Below are positions 29,301-38,768 of a DNA stretch of 64,000 bases, one piece after another. The DNA is from Leptospira perolatii. GTDB taxonomy: Bacteria; Spirochaetota; Leptospiria; Leptospirales; Leptospiraceae. The notes below the pieces were generated by a model. That model did not search any database. It was not told the DNA's origin and was given only the letters and a program-made list of their open reading frames with translations. Made by a program: the position numbers and the translations under genes. The DNA lies in the NCBI RefSeq assembly GCF_002811875.1, contig NZ_NPDZ01000008.1:110180-174179 (forward strand). The letters are read 5' to 3'. Within the stretch, counting starts at the first letter, position 1. The number at the start of each line of letters is the position of its first letter.

Positions 29301-29528
29301 ACGTTATCATTCCCACAAAAAATAAAACAGGAAAAGATTTCTTAGATAGAATCAGAAATTCTAGTATAGCGTATTTAGTTGTCAAACAACCTTTTTTCCG
29401 ACGAAAAGGGGTCGGGCCTTGACTCAAAATAAAGGAGTCTAAATCTGGTAATCTTAAGGGTTTGAATTTTTGAATTCTAAATCGAGAATTAAAGAAAACT
29501 GTTGTACCAAGGGACCGGATCGTTTACG

Positions 29529-30233
29529 ATGAAATCTTCCGTATATGAGATTTACCTTTCCATTTCGGGAGAAGGAATATCTGCAGGAATTCCTACGGTT
29601 TTCGTGAGATTTGCAGGATGTTCTCTTCGTTGTGGAATGGTAGGAGACAGAAAACTTTGGTGTGATACCCCGTACGCACTATCTCCGAATTCGGGTAAGG
29701 AAAAAGACCTAGCAGAGGTACTGAACGAAATCGAAGGCTTTTCGGAAGCTCCGACTCAGGTGTTACTTACCGGAGGAGAACCGCTCGAAGGATCAAACAG
29801 AGGATTTTCTCAAGCTCTCGCGACTTCTCTTTCGGAAAGCAGAAAAGCTCTAGACCTTTACCGAAGGGTTAGAGTAGAAACGAACGGAGCGGAAGCTTTA
29901 AGAGGACTCGAAAACATGGTTTTTACTATGGATTACAAGCTGCCCGGCTCCGGGATGGAAGATAGGATGCTTCTCGATAATCTTCGTTATTTGAAAGAGA
30001 GAAACGATCCTTTGGACGAGATCAAGTTCGTGATCCGAGATCGTTCTGATTTTGAAAGGACGCTCGAAGTGATCAATCAGTATGAATTGTCCGGAAACCT
30101 TTTAGCATCTCCAGTGTACGGAGAATTGGATGCTGAAACTCTCATAGATTGGATCAAAGAATCGAGTAAGAAAAACTTAAGACTATCGCTGCAAGTTCAC
30201 AAATTCATTTGGGGAGAAAGAAGGGGAGTTTGA
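29529..30233 (+). CDS. queE: 7-carboxy-7-deazaguanine synthase QueE-like radical SAM protein
   Basis: A 234-residue protein. I chose ATG 29529 over TTG 29502 because the conserved N-terminus ([11 protein letters not shown]) begins there. Homology markers are [25 protein letters not shown], the CDTPYAL motif, LTGGEPL and a DYKLPGSG segment, as in QueE enzymes of queuosine biosynthesis (preQ0 precursor). The three radical-SAM cysteines are Cys31, Cys35 and Cys45 (C-x3-C-x9-C), not the usual C-x3-C-x2-C or E. coli's C-x14-C-x2-C. It precedes the SNF2 ATPase gene by two bases. Confidence 0.85.
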   Translation: MKSSVYEIYLSISGEGISAGIPTVFVRFAGCSLRCGMVGDRKLWCDTPYALSPNSGKEKDLAEVLNEIEGFSEAPTQVLLTGGEPLEGSNRGFSQALATSLSESRKALDLYRRVRVETNGAEALRGLENMVFTMDYKLPGSGMEDRMLLDNLRYLKERNDPLDEIKFVIRDRSDFERTLEVINQYELSGNLLASPVYGELDAETLIDWIKESSKKNLRLSLQVHKFIWGERRGV

Positions 30234-30235
30234 AT

Positions 30236-33061
30236 TTGACACTGCAGCTCAGCTTAGATTTTGAATCCGAATCTAAATCCGGATATAGAGGTGATTCTTG
30301 TTATTTAAGAAATGAAATTTCTCTAGGAATCGGCCGCATTCAATCCTCGGAAGCAGGAAAGCTAAGCATTTTCTTTCCAAAGGATTCTATTACTAAAACA
30401 GTCTCCGAAAATTCCCCGAATTTACAAATCCTAGGTTCCTATCCACAACCTCTTTCCCAACCTGCGGTGGAATCAGAGTTTCAAAGATTGAGCTTGAGCG
30501 CTTATGAACTGAAGTTGACTCATGCGTACGATAAGCTCTCGGCTTTGTCCAATTCTAGAACTAGACTGTTACCACATCAGATCGAATCGACTTATGTTGT
30601 AGTGAACTCTCTAAAGCCCAGATTTATTCTTGCGGACGAGGTTGGTCTCGGAAAGACAATCGAAGCAGCTCTAGTTATGAAGGAGCTAATTTTTCGAAGA
30701 GGCTATAAAAAGGTTCTGATTGTTGCTCCTTCGCCTCTTCTGGTGCAATGGCAACAGGAGCTTCGAAATAAATTTAACGAAGAATTCGAAATCGTAAAAC
30801 GTAAGAACTTTGTCACCTCCGGAACTAAAAATTGGAAAAACTTTAAGCACGTAATCACTTCAGTAGACTTTATTAAAAATCCGAAATATGCCGAGGAAAT
30901 CCTCAAAACAAAATGGGATATCGTCATATTCGATGAGGCTCATAGACTCAGAAGAGATTATCACAAGATCACTCGCGCCTATTTGTTTGCCGAAAAAATA
31001 TCAAAAAAATGTGAATGTCTACTGCTGTTGACAGCGACTCCGTTTCGAGGAAAACTAGAAGAGCTCTATTATCTACTTCACTTAATCGATCCGAATATTC
31101 TCGGACATTATCACACTTTTGTAAATGATTACGTGATTGGCAATAAATCCGATCTAAAAGAAAAGATTTCCAAGGTTCTGCTTAGAAGAAGAAAAGTGGA
31201 AGTAGGCGGATTTACAAAAAGATTCGCGAAGACGGTCAAGATAGAATTATCGCCGGTCGAAAGACAATTCTACGACGAAACGACGGAATATGTTCGCAGA
31301 GAGTATAATCTTGCGATGCGAAACCAAAATCGTGCAGTTGGATTCGTAATGATTGTTTTTCAGAAATTACTGGACTCTTCGGTATTTGCGCTTTTGTCTG
31401 CGCTTTCAAAAAGAAAATTCCTTTTAGAAAATCGATTTCATCGTCTCCAAGCTTTGGAAAACAAACTCGACGAGTGGGATTTGGACGAAACCGAAGGCGT
31501 AGAGGATTTTGTTTCGGATTTGGATGAATCCTCGCCAGGAGATCTGGCAAGTTTGAAGAGAGAGTTACTCTCCTTGAATCGATTGATTTTGCTCGGAAAG
31601 AAAATTAAAGAAGATCGAAAGTCCCAAAAGTTAAAGGAAACGATCGCTAAGCTAAAAAAAGAAGGGCATCATAAATTTATTATATTTACTCAGTTTCGTA
31701 GTACCCAGGATTTTCTCGCATCCACTTTGTCTGACTATAAAGTGACAGTTTTTCACGGTTCACTTTCGGCAGATGCGAAGGAAGCAGCTATCCAGGAATT
31801 TCGCAATTCTACAGAGATTTTGATTTGTACTGAGGCGGGCGGAGAAGGTAGAAACCTTCAGTTCTCGAATGTGTTGTTCAACTACGATTTACCTTGGAGC
31901 CCTTTGAAAATAGAACAAAGGATCGGAAGAATCCATCGTTTTGGTCAAAAGGACAACGTATTCATTTTCAACTTTGCAAGCAAGGATACAGTTGCGGAGA
32001 GAATCCTGGAAGTTCTCTCCAACAAAATCAGGTTATTCGAAGAATCGATCGGTGTTTCCGACGAATTGCTCGGCGCGATTGAAGACGAACTGGATTTCCA
32101 TTCTAGTTTTATGAGGTTCGTTACAGGGAATAAATCCAAGACAGAAGTGGAAGAGGAAATAGATCAGAGAATCAAGGTCGCAAAGAAAGGATTCGAAAAA
32201 TTAGGATCGTTAGTCACTCCTAAATTAATAGATTTTAATTTAGAAGATTATTATAAGACCACGTTGCAAGAGCGCTCTTATACGAATTCTCATTTGGAAG
32301 AATTCTTTGTTCAATATGCAAAATCATATCCTGAGTTGGCCCCTTGCAAATTAAGACCGCTCGGAAAGGATATGTATCAATTAGAATCTCCGGATTATAA
32401 AGGGAAAAGAGCTACATTCGATTCTGAAAAGGCACTCACTGATGATAGCCTTGAGTTTCTCGCATTTGGACATCCTTTGATCGACCAGGCTGTGCTCTCC
32501 TTTTGGAGGGATAGAAAGGGATGGAGAACCGGATATTACAGATCCGATAGCAATTATCTGTATTTTATTTTCATGGTCGAATTTCGATTCTCTTTAGAAA
32601 GAAAAGAGCTTTTTACAGTTCAGGTAAATCGAAGGAGTTCCCTTGCTAAAGTAATCGAAACCTTGCCGGATGAAGTCAGAGAAAATATCGCTGATGGTCC
32701 GGAGGCTACTTCCTTAGATCAATTAGAGACGTATTTCCTCACAGCTTGCGAAATCCTACAAGAGTCTTTAGAGACTAGAAAGAGACAATTGAACGAGCAG
32801 ACCAAGGACTTATTCTTAAAAGAAGAATACAAGATACGTACAAGCAACCAGAGCACTCTGAGGCAACTGGAAGAGAAGTTGATGCGTCAGGAAGCTGCTT
32901 ATAAATGGGAAGGGAAACCGGAAAAGAAATCCGCAATGAACCGAACCAGAAACGAGATCCAAAAGGTAAAAGAAGAGTTCGAAGTCGAACTCAGAAAGGT
33001 CCGGGTCGGCAAAGACATTCACCATAGATTCGAGCTGTTCCAAGTCTATCTTCCCTTTTAG
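30236..33061 (+). CDS. SNF2-family DNA translocase/ATPase (RapA-like)
   Basis: About 941 residues. The Walker-A region ([13 protein letters not shown]), DEAH ([10 protein letters not shown]), TATPFRG, the GSLS and [16 protein letters not shown] blocks and a [11 protein letters not shown] arginine finger show a complete SNF2/RapA-type helicase core at about 85-600. A long C-terminal region (about 600-941) with coiled-coil charge patterns follows. TTG 30236 lies eight bases after GGGGAG and so was preferred to TTG 30209, which lacks a ribosome-binding site and would overlap queE. Such ATPases remodel protein-DNA complexes; target unknown. Confidence 0.9.
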   Translation: MTLQLSLDFESESKSGYRGDSCYLRNEISLGIGRIQSSEAGKLSIFFPKDSITKTVSENSPNLQILGSYPQPLSQPAVESEFQRLSLSAYELKLTHAYDKLSALSNSRTRLLPHQIESTYVVVNSLKPRFILADEVGLGKTIEAALVMKELIFRRGYKKVLIVAPSPLLVQWQQELRNKFNEEFEIVKRKNFVTSGTKNWKNFKHVITSVDFIKNPKYAEEILKTKWDIVIFDEAHRLRRDYHKITRAYLFAEKISKKCECLLLLTATPFRGKLEELYYLLHLIDPNILGHYHTFVNDYVIGNKSDLKEKISKVLLRRRKVEVGGFTKRFAKTVKIELSPVERQFYDETTEYVRREYNLAMRNQNRAVGFVMIVFQKLLDSSVFALLSALSKRKFLLENRFHRLQALENKLDEWDLDETEGVEDFVSDLDESSPGDLASLKRELLSLNRLILLGKKIKEDRKSQKLKETIAKLKKEGHHKFIIFTQFRSTQDFLASTLSDYKVTVFHGSLSADAKEAAIQEFRNSTEILICTEAGGEGRNLQFSNVLFNYDLPWSPLKIEQRIGRIHRFGQKDNVFIFNFASKDTVAERILEVLSNKIRLFEESIGVSDELLGAIEDELDFHSSFMRFVTGNKSKTEVEEEIDQRIKVAKKGFEKLGSLVTPKLIDFNLEDYYKTTLQERSYTNSHLEEFFVQYAKSYPELAPCKLRPLGKDMYQLESPDYKGKRATFDSEKALTDDSLEFLAFGHPLIDQAVLSFWRDRKGWRTGYYRSDSNYLYFIFMVEFRFSLERKELFTVQVNRRSSLAKVIETLPDEVRENIADGPEATSLDQLETYFLTACEILQESLETRKRQLNEQTKDLFLKEEYKIRTSNQSTLRQLEEKLMRQEAAYKWEGKPEKKSAMNRTRNEIQKVKEEFEVELRKVRVGKDIHHRFELFQVYLPF

Positions 33062-33120
33062 AAAATCCAGGTTTACTGCTGGACATCCTCCAGCCCCACG
33101 AGCATTTGTTCTAGTACTCC

Positions 33121-33135
33121 GCCGAAATCTTCGGC
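33121..33135 (+). promoter_or_regulatory. Leader hairpin upstream of pheT
   Basis: GCCGAAATCTTCGGC forms a perfect 6-bp stem (33121-33126 with 33130-33135) and a three-base loop, three bases before the TAGGAGA ribosome-binding site at 33138-33144. This could affect initiation at pheT. No T-box or attenuator features are visible. Confidence 0.4.
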
Positions 33136-33152
33136 ATTAGGAGATTTTGACC

Positions 33153-35582
33153 GTGAAACTTTCCCTAGATTGGATGAATGACTTTGTTCCCCTGAAGGAT
33201 GTCCCACTAAACGACATCATTCGGAAAATAGCTGCTTCCATTTGCGAGTTGGATGCTGCGGAAGAGTTTTTTCCCCACCTAGAAAAAGTAGTCTTGGTGC
33301 AGATTCAGTCCGTAGAGAAGCATTCCCAGGCAGATAAGCTGCTCGTTGCGAGTGTCAGCGACGGTAAAAAGAAGCACCAGATCGTATCCGGTGCACCCAA
33401 TCTTAAAGTCGGACAAATTGTTCCCTTAGCGATTCCGGGTGCAGTGATTGCAGGTCGCGAAATTAAAGAGTCCGAACTTAGAGGAGTTTCTAGTTCTGGA
33501 ATGCTGTGCTCCGAAAAAGAACTCGGATTGTCTGAGGAAGACGACGGTGTAATGGTTTTTAGCGAAAGCGACGCAAAGCCAGGCTTAAACCTAAGGGAAT
33601 ATCTCGGATTCGTAGATACAATATTCGATATCGATAATAAATCGATCACTCATCGTCCTGATTTGTGGAGCCACTTTGGTTTTGCGAGAGAGCTTGCTGC
33701 CCAGTTGAAGCTTCCGATTCTTTTTCATCCCTTAGAACAAGATTGCAAGTTTAGTGATAAGATCCCTTCTCCCGTTGTAAGGGATACTGAATTCGCTCAC
33801 TCATATTTCTCTTCCAGGATCGAAGGGGTCAAAATAGTTCCTTCGAATACAAAAATAAGGTCTCGCTTGAAAAAGTGCGGAGTTCGCGTAATTAATAATG
33901 TCGTCGACGTTTCGAATTACTTGTTGCTCGAAGTAGGACAACCCACACATTTTTTTGACACGGCAAAGTTAGAGAGCCTTGGTGGAATTCAGTTGGAAGT
34001 AGACTCAGCTAAAAACGGAGAATCATTTCTTCTTTTAGATGATACCTCTCCGAAACTGGATTCGGATCTTTTAGTGATTCGTAATGCAGGCAAGCCCGTT
34101 GCGATTGCAGGAGTGATGGGTGGCGCCGAATCTGCAGTCGGTGATTCTACCAAAAGTCTAATTTTAGAATCTGCCGTCTTCCCTAGGGAGTTAGTCCGTA
34201 AATCCATTCGCAAAACTGGAATCCGTTCCGAGTCTTCGATTCGGTACGAAAAAGGGCTAGAGGCTACCACTACTCTTCCTGTGATCAAGAGAACTGTACA
34301 GCTTCTCAGAGAAAACGGTTGTTTGGATGCAGAGGCAAGTATGCCTGCAGGGTATATCCATACCGAGGAAAAGAAAGTAGTGATTCGATTGGATTTAGAT
34401 TTTCTAAACAAAAAACTCGGAACCAAAATCGATAAAAATACTGTGGATGGAATATTAAAAAATCTTTATTTTTCCACGACTTGGAAAGCGGAAATCGCAG
34501 AAGTAACAGTACCAAAATTCAGACACAATTACGATATCACGATTCCGGAAGATTTGGTAGAGGAGGTAGGTCGCAGCCTAGGTTACGATTCTATTCCGTT
34601 GCAGCCCTTATTTGCTGAAGTAAAGACTCCTGCGATCAATAGAGAAAGAGAGTTGGAAAGGCTTTTGAAGAATCAGTTCGCAAACATGCTCGGTTTTAAC
34701 GAAGTCTATAATTACTCTTTTTCATCCAAGCCGGACAATTCTATCGAAGGCCCGAAATTCGAAGCGATAGAAATCAAGAATTCAATGCCGGAAGAACAGA
34801 GCTTTTTAAGAGCTTCGTTGTATCCTTCCTTACTCAAAAATGTCAGATTGAATTCCGATAGATTCGATTCGATTCATATCTTTGAGTTCGGTAGATCCTA
34901 CGAAAAGTCAAAGAACCCCGGAAAAGATCCAGCAGAAGCTCCAGCGAAAGAATCCAAATGGCTGGCTTGGGCGGTTTGCCAAGGAAGGAAGTGGAACGAG
35001 AAAGATCTTTCTATTGTAGAGAACGATTTTTTGCAAGTTCGCAGTGAGATTGAAAGCGTTCTTAGAAACTTGAATATTCGTAACTTTTCCTGGGAGAACA
35101 CGAATCTTCCGTACTTTCATCCTAGTGCAAATCTCTTCCTTAAATCTTCGGGCTGCGTAATCGGAGAACTAGGTTATGCTCATCCTGCCTTGGTGGATCA
35201 GATGGATTTGAAAAAAAGAGTTATCTTGGGCAAATTCGATTTCGCAGCTCTAAGTTCCGTTTGGATGGCTGACCGAAAAATAAATTACTTCAAAGTTCCC
35301 TCCAATTTCCCTCAGACGGAAATCGATCTATCGATCGTGATGGATAGAAGTGAATCTTCCGGAAACTTTGCGAAGCTTGTCATGAAAGAAAAAATCCAGG
35401 AATTAAGCGACTTAAAGGTTACCGTAGTTTTCACTGGAGGGAATCTATCCGAACAGCAAAAATCGGTCACCTACCGATTCCAACTATTAGAATCCGAAAA
35501 GAATCTTACTGCAGATCGTATCAAGGAAATTACGGATAGATTGGTCGAACTTGCGAAATCATCTGGTTACTCCTTGAGGTAG
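33153..35582 (+). CDS. pheT: Phenylalanyl-tRNA synthetase beta subunit
   Basis: An 809-residue protein with tRNA-binding EMAP-like domain motifs (VEKHSQADKLLVASV, AGREIKESELRGVSSSGMLC), the B3/B4 editing domain (GVRVINNVVDVSNYLLLEVGQPTHFFD), a B5 region and a C-terminal anticodon-binding ferredoxin fold. It pairs with PheS, which is not in this window. The GTG at 33153 is eight bases after TAGGAGA; it gives MKLSLDWM, the usual PheT N-terminus, so I prefer it to TTG 33147. Confidence 0.96.
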   Translation: MKLSLDWMNDFVPLKDVPLNDIIRKIAASICELDAAEEFFPHLEKVVLVQIQSVEKHSQADKLLVASVSDGKKKHQIVSGAPNLKVGQIVPLAIPGAVIAGREIKESELRGVSSSGMLCSEKELGLSEEDDGVMVFSESDAKPGLNLREYLGFVDTIFDIDNKSITHRPDLWSHFGFARELAAQLKLPILFHPLEQDCKFSDKIPSPVVRDTEFAHSYFSSRIEGVKIVPSNTKIRSRLKKCGVRVINNVVDVSNYLLLEVGQPTHFFDTAKLESLGGIQLEVDSAKNGESFLLLDDTSPKLDSDLLVIRNAGKPVAIAGVMGGAESAVGDSTKSLILESAVFPRELVRKSIRKTGIRSESSIRYEKGLEATTTLPVIKRTVQLLRENGCLDAEASMPAGYIHTEEKKVVIRLDLDFLNKKLGTKIDKNTVDGILKNLYFSTTWKAEIAEVTVPKFRHNYDITIPEDLVEEVGRSLGYDSIPLQPLFAEVKTPAINRERELERLLKNQFANMLGFNEVYNYSFSSKPDNSIEGPKFEAIEIKNSMPEEQSFLRASLYPSLLKNVRLNSDRFDSIHIFEFGRSYEKSKNPGKDPAEAPAKESKWLAWAVCQGRKWNEKDLSIVENDFLQVRSEIESVLRNLNIRNFSWENTNLPYFHPSANLFLKSSGCVIGELGYAHPALVDQMDLKKRVILGKFDFAALSSVWMADRKINYFKVPSNFPQTEIDLSIVMDRSESSGNFAKLVMKEKIQELSDLKVTVVFTGGNLSEQQKSVTYRFQLLESEKNLTADRIKEITDRLVELAKSSGYSLR

Positions 35583-35619
35583 TTCCCAGGACTACTTATA
35601 GAAACATTACGAAAAAATT

Positions 35620-36177
35620 ATGAAGATTCACGAGACAGCTTTTATTCATCCTGCGGCGACAGTTATAGGAATGGTCGAACTTGGACCTTTTTCTTCCATC
35701 TGGCCAGGGGCTGTTTTACGAGCGGACATGAGTTCCATCACTTTAGGAGAGGCCGTTAATATACAGGATAATAGTACGCTTCATACGGATTGGAAGACTG
35801 GAATTTCAATCGGCGATTATTCCTTGATCGGTCACAATGCAATGTTGCATGGATGCAAAATCGGTCGAGCTTGTCTCATTGGGATCGGCTCTATCGTACT
35901 CGATGATGCAGAAATCGGAGACGGGGCAATGATCCTGGCCGGTTGTATGATTCGTGGAGGGAAGAAAATCCCGCCTCGTTCGATGGTCTTTCCGAAAAAC
36001 GGAAGTATCGTAATTCAGGAAAACAAGGCAAGACCGGAAATGACTGTCGCAGGTTGTTTAGAATATATAGAACTTTCTAAACGATTCAGACAAAACAAGT
36101 TCGAACCATTTACGAAAGAGCAGGAAGAGAATTTTGTTCAAGAGGCGAAAAAAATTCTCTCCCGTCTTGGAATCTGA
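35620..36177 (+). CDS. Gamma-carbonic anhydrase family protein
   Basis: A 185-residue left-handed beta-helix protein built from hexapeptide repeats (I/V at every sixth position). Metal-ligand histidines characteristic of the gamma class are in place: STLHTDW, GHNAMLHG. Family members are zinc or iron carbonic anhydrases or, in many bacteria, transferase-like Paa Y/YrdA proteins with unclear activity. Located after pheT with a 37-base gap. Confidence 0.92.
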   Translation: MKIHETAFIHPAATVIGMVELGPFSSIWPGAVLRADMSSITLGEAVNIQDNSTLHTDWKTGISIGDYSLIGHNAMLHGCKIGRACLIGIGSIVLDDAEIGDGAMILAGCMIRGGKKIPPRSMVFPKNGSIVIQENKARPEMTVAGCLEYIELSKRFRQNKFEPFTKEQEENFVQEAKKILSRLGI

Positions 36178-36211
36178 ACTTTCAGATCGAATATTATAAA
36201 TTAACGATCTT

Positions 36212-36856
36212 CTATATGCTTTGAATTCCTTTGAGAACCGTCAGAATCTTCGGTCCTTTTTGATTCGAAAGGTTTTCGGTGGTGGTGCCTGTTAGCACGA
36301 ACGCCTTGTTTCCCTTTATGAAAACCAGCTGATAATTATGAATCTGCAGGTCTCCATCGTTGGACGCAGTTGTGAAAGTTCCTTCGATCAAAGCAGCAGG
36401 AAGTCCTCCGATCGTCAGCTTTTGTGTAACACCGACTTGCTTGTACCCAGCGAGCAATTTTGGATACAGTTGAAAGACTGCTTCCAAGTATTCATCTAGG
36501 GTAAAAGCTTTTTTCCTCTTTGGAAGAATTTCCGTGGTCATATTGATATTCGAATTAAATCCTTCAGGCGGAATTACGTTTTGTGGATATTCTAAAAGAT
36601 AAAAGTGGATTCCAGTTTTTGCCAAGGTATCCAATCGAATGTTGGAACTTAATTTTTCTTTGGCGTAGTCTTCTCCCGCTTTTATCAATTTTGGATCATT
36701 GGTAAAAGTCCATCCGGTATAATCGATTTTTACTCCTAACTCTGGGATGTTGATTTTGTTCTCTTCCGCTCCGGTCGTTGCAGCTTCCGCAAAGAGCGAA
36801 ACAGAAAAAATAAACGTTAAAACAACCAGAAGTGCAAGTTTTGAACGTTGAAGCAT
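36212..36856 (-). CDS. Exported PsbP/DcrB-like protein, paralogue 2
   Basis: A 214-residue exported protein with a signal peptide (about 6-25). Its body opens with INIPELGVKIDYTGWTF and carries IHNYQLVFIKGNKAFVLTGTTTE and KGPKILTVLKGI, the layout of small PsbP/DcrB-type beta-sandwich proteins. It shares these blocks with the next gene upstream (36879-37529), so the two arose by tandem duplication. Function unknown; presumably periplasmic. A good SD (GCAGGAG) precedes ATG 36856. Confidence 0.75.
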   Translation of the reverse strand: MLQRSKLALLVVLTFIFSVSLFAEAATTGAEENKINIPELGVKIDYTGWTFTNDPKLIKAGEDYAKEKLSSNIRLDTLAKTGIHFYLLEYPQNVIPPEGFNSNINMTTEILPKRKKAFTLDEYLEAVFQLYPKLLAGYKQVGVTQKLTIGGLPAALIEGTFTTASNDGDLQIHNYQLVFIKGNKAFVLTGTTTENLSNQKGPKILTVLKGIQSI

Positions 36857-36878
36857 GGTTAAACTCCTGCCCTAATTT

Positions 36879-37529
36879 TCATTTGGAATCCGTTGGGCTC
36901 CGCATTCCTGTAATTCCTTTAAAAGAAGCCAATATTTTTGAACCTTTCTCGTCCGATTCTATCTCGGTAGTCGAACCTGTAAAAACATAAGCCTGTCCTT
37001 CCTTTAAGAAGATCAGCTGATAATTATGAATTTCTGTTAGACCTTCGGGAAGCTCTGTCAAAAAATTACTTTCGACTAAAGCGCCTTTCTGGCCCGCGAT
37101 TTCTAATTTTTGAGGCTCCGCAGAGATGCTAAATTTCTTATAGAGATTTGAATAGAGTGCTCCCATGGAAGCAACGTAATCGTCTAATGTAGCTTTCGAA
37201 TATTTTTCCGGCAATTGCTCTGAGATTAGGCTAATGTTTGTTCTAAATCCTGGGGCCCCGCTTTTCTCCTGCTCTTCATCAAAAAGATAGAATAAGATTT
37301 TCGGTTCCACTTTCACCTTCTGAGGTCTTTTCGTTTTCTTGGAAACTTTTTCTTCCGCAAACTGAATTTGTAAACCAGTTGAATAAGTCCATCCGTCATA
37401 ATTCATGACAAAGCCTAACTCAGGAATTTCTAAAGTCTTGTTAACTGTCGGTGTGTTTTCGTAACAGTTGGAACTTACTTGAACGGAAAGTAAGAGGAGT
37501 AAAATTCTATGATATCGCTCCGACTTCAT
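36879..37529 (-). CDS. PsbP/DcrB-like lipoprotein, paralogue 1
   Basis: A 216-residue protein with a signal sequence and lipobox (VSSN-Cys22). The core (LEIPELGFVMNYDGWTY, IHNYQLIFLKEGQAYVFTGSTTE, KGSKILASFKGI) aligns with its downstream neighbour. Between them lies a 22-base gap, so they are co-transcribed. It is likely membrane-anchored in the periplasm or outer membrane while its paralogue is soluble. Function not recognised. Confidence 0.76.
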   Translation of the reverse strand: MKSERYHRILLLLLSVQVSSNCYENTPTVNKTLEIPELGFVMNYDGWTYSTGLQIQFAEEKVSKKTKRPQKVKVEPKILFYLFDEEQEKSGAPGFRTNISLISEQLPEKYSKATLDDYVASMGALYSNLYKKFSISAEPQKLEIAGQKGALVESNFLTELPEGLTEIHNYQLIFLKEGQAYVFTGSTTEIESDEKGSKILASFKGITGMRSPTDSK

Positions 37530-37611
37530 ATCCGCACTTAGTCCAGGCGATAGAGTGAAGCAACAAATCTGAAGATTGGCAAGTAATTTCTATTTAGAAT
37601 ATGGTAAGCGT

Positions 37612-38010
37612 TTATTTTACTCTTCGTCTGAATAGCAAACCGGACCAAGTTTCGTCAATGGCGCATACTTTTACGTCCACTAATCCTTGTTGTAATCCGA
37701 TTTCTCGGATTTTATCCTCTTTCAAATCTGTAGGAACTCCTGAAGAGGCTTTAGGCCAGGAAATCCAGATCATTCCTTTGGTAGCGAGCGCTTTCTCCAT
37801 TTTAGGAAAGTTTGCTTCTAGTTCTTTTGCGGATTTCGTGAAGAAATGAATGTAGTCGAGTGAACCGACTAGTTTTTTCTTGATTTCTAATTTAGGAGGA
37901 AGGTCTTCCAAGAGCGCGAGAAAGTTGTCAGGTGAATTGATAAAGATTGCTACTTGTTCTTCCTTCAGTCCCAGTTTCTTTACGAGCGGTGTTCCAGAAT
38001 ATCCAGCCAT
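37612..38010 (-). CDS. DUF3052 domain protein
   Basis: A 132-residue protein with the DUF3052 opening MAGYSGTPLVKKLGL and KGMIWISWPKASSGV, ending VKVCAIDETWSGLLFRRRVK. The family is small, soluble and of unknown role. A strong AAGGAGAG ribosome-binding site is seven bases before ATG. A second, tailed version is at 40939. Confidence 0.88.
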   Translation of the reverse strand: MAGYSGTPLVKKLGLKEEQVAIFINSPDNFLALLEDLPPKLEIKKKLVGSLDYIHFFTKSAKELEANFPKMEKALATKGMIWISWPKASSGVPTDLKEDKIREIGLQQGLVDVKVCAIDETWSGLLFRRRVK

Positions 38011-38033
38011 TGCAACTCTCCTTGTAGGTATAA

Positions 38034-38065
38034 AAAAACCGGCAGATCTTTTTCCGCCGGTTTTT
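38034..38065 (-). terminator. Rho-independent terminator
   Basis: AAAAACCGGC (38034-38043) pairs with GCCGGTTTTT (38056-38065) around a 12-base loop. On the minus strand the second arm ends in a T run, so it terminates the cytochrome oxidase subunit IV transcript just before the DUF3052 gene. Confidence 0.85.
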
Positions 38066-38097
38066 ACAATCTCTATCGAGTTATCTACGTATCGGTT

Positions 38098-38679
38098 TTA
38101 GAAAGGGAATCCTAATACGATCTTAGCTCTGGTATAGATATCGCTTACGCAGAATCCGAACAGAAGTGCCAGGAACAAAAATCCGGAACCGAAGATAACT
38201 CTATTCATAAAGTTATCATATTTCAAGTGCATAAAATAAGCTAAGACCAAGGTAGCTTTTGCAGTCGCAACAGCCATTGCGATTACAGTATTCATCGCTC
38301 CAAAGTCAATTCCGGCGACCCAAACAGTGATGATGGTTCCGACAATCAGTGCTACGAATACCATTAGATAAGTAGGAATAGGAATTAGGTGGTGAGCTCC
38401 ATGGTGTTCTTCTTTTTCAGGAACGTGAGGTTTGGCGTTAATGCTTGCTTTTCCTGCATCTACTGCGTTCTGCAGAGCCTTTCCTATTTTCGTATCTTTG
38501 TTTTTTTCTAGAAAGGATTTGAGCTTATCCTCTTCTACAATCTGAGCCAGGAAGTTCACTGCGAATCCCGCCACAGTAGTGTTCACGATTGCTCCTGCCC
38601 CGATCACAAATCCGGTAAAAGGAATCAAAAAGCCTATGCTAACAATGATATAAAGAGAGTAATTGAGAAAGAGTTCCAT
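38098..38679 (-). CDS. Cytochrome c oxidase subunit IV-type membrane protein
   Basis: A 193-residue protein. The C-terminal ~95 residues hold three TM helices with the prokaryotic COX subunit IV pattern (TYLMVFVALIVGTIITVW, then ATAKATLVLAYFMHLKYD). The N-terminal ~90 residues add another TM helix and a linker with a His cluster (EEHHGAHH). Subunit IV stabilises the caa3-type aa3 oxidase; the other cox genes are not in this window. The downstream terminator at 38034 isolates it, so it may be its own transcription unit. Confidence 0.85.
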   Translation of the reverse strand: MELFLNYSLYIIVSIGFLIPFTGFVIGAGAIVNTTVAGFAVNFLAQIVEEDKLKSFLEKNKDTKIGKALQNAVDAGKASINAKPHVPEKEEHHGAHHLIPIPTYLMVFVALIVGTIITVWVAGIDFGAMNTVIAMAVATAKATLVLAYFMHLKYDNFMNRVIFGSGFLFLALLFGFCVSDIYTRAKIVLGFPF

Positions 38680-38768
38680 CTCGCACCTATTGTTTTAGGG
38701 AAATTGAGGATCCCAACAAGGGACAGGACCAGTTTCGAAGGGAGGGAAAGAATCACAAGTACATTTCA

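Noticed and set aside
29301..29528. preQ1 riboswitch upstream of queE
   Set aside because: There is no CTA-rich aptamer with the needed A-rich tail; only short hairpins such as GACTC/GAGTC appear.
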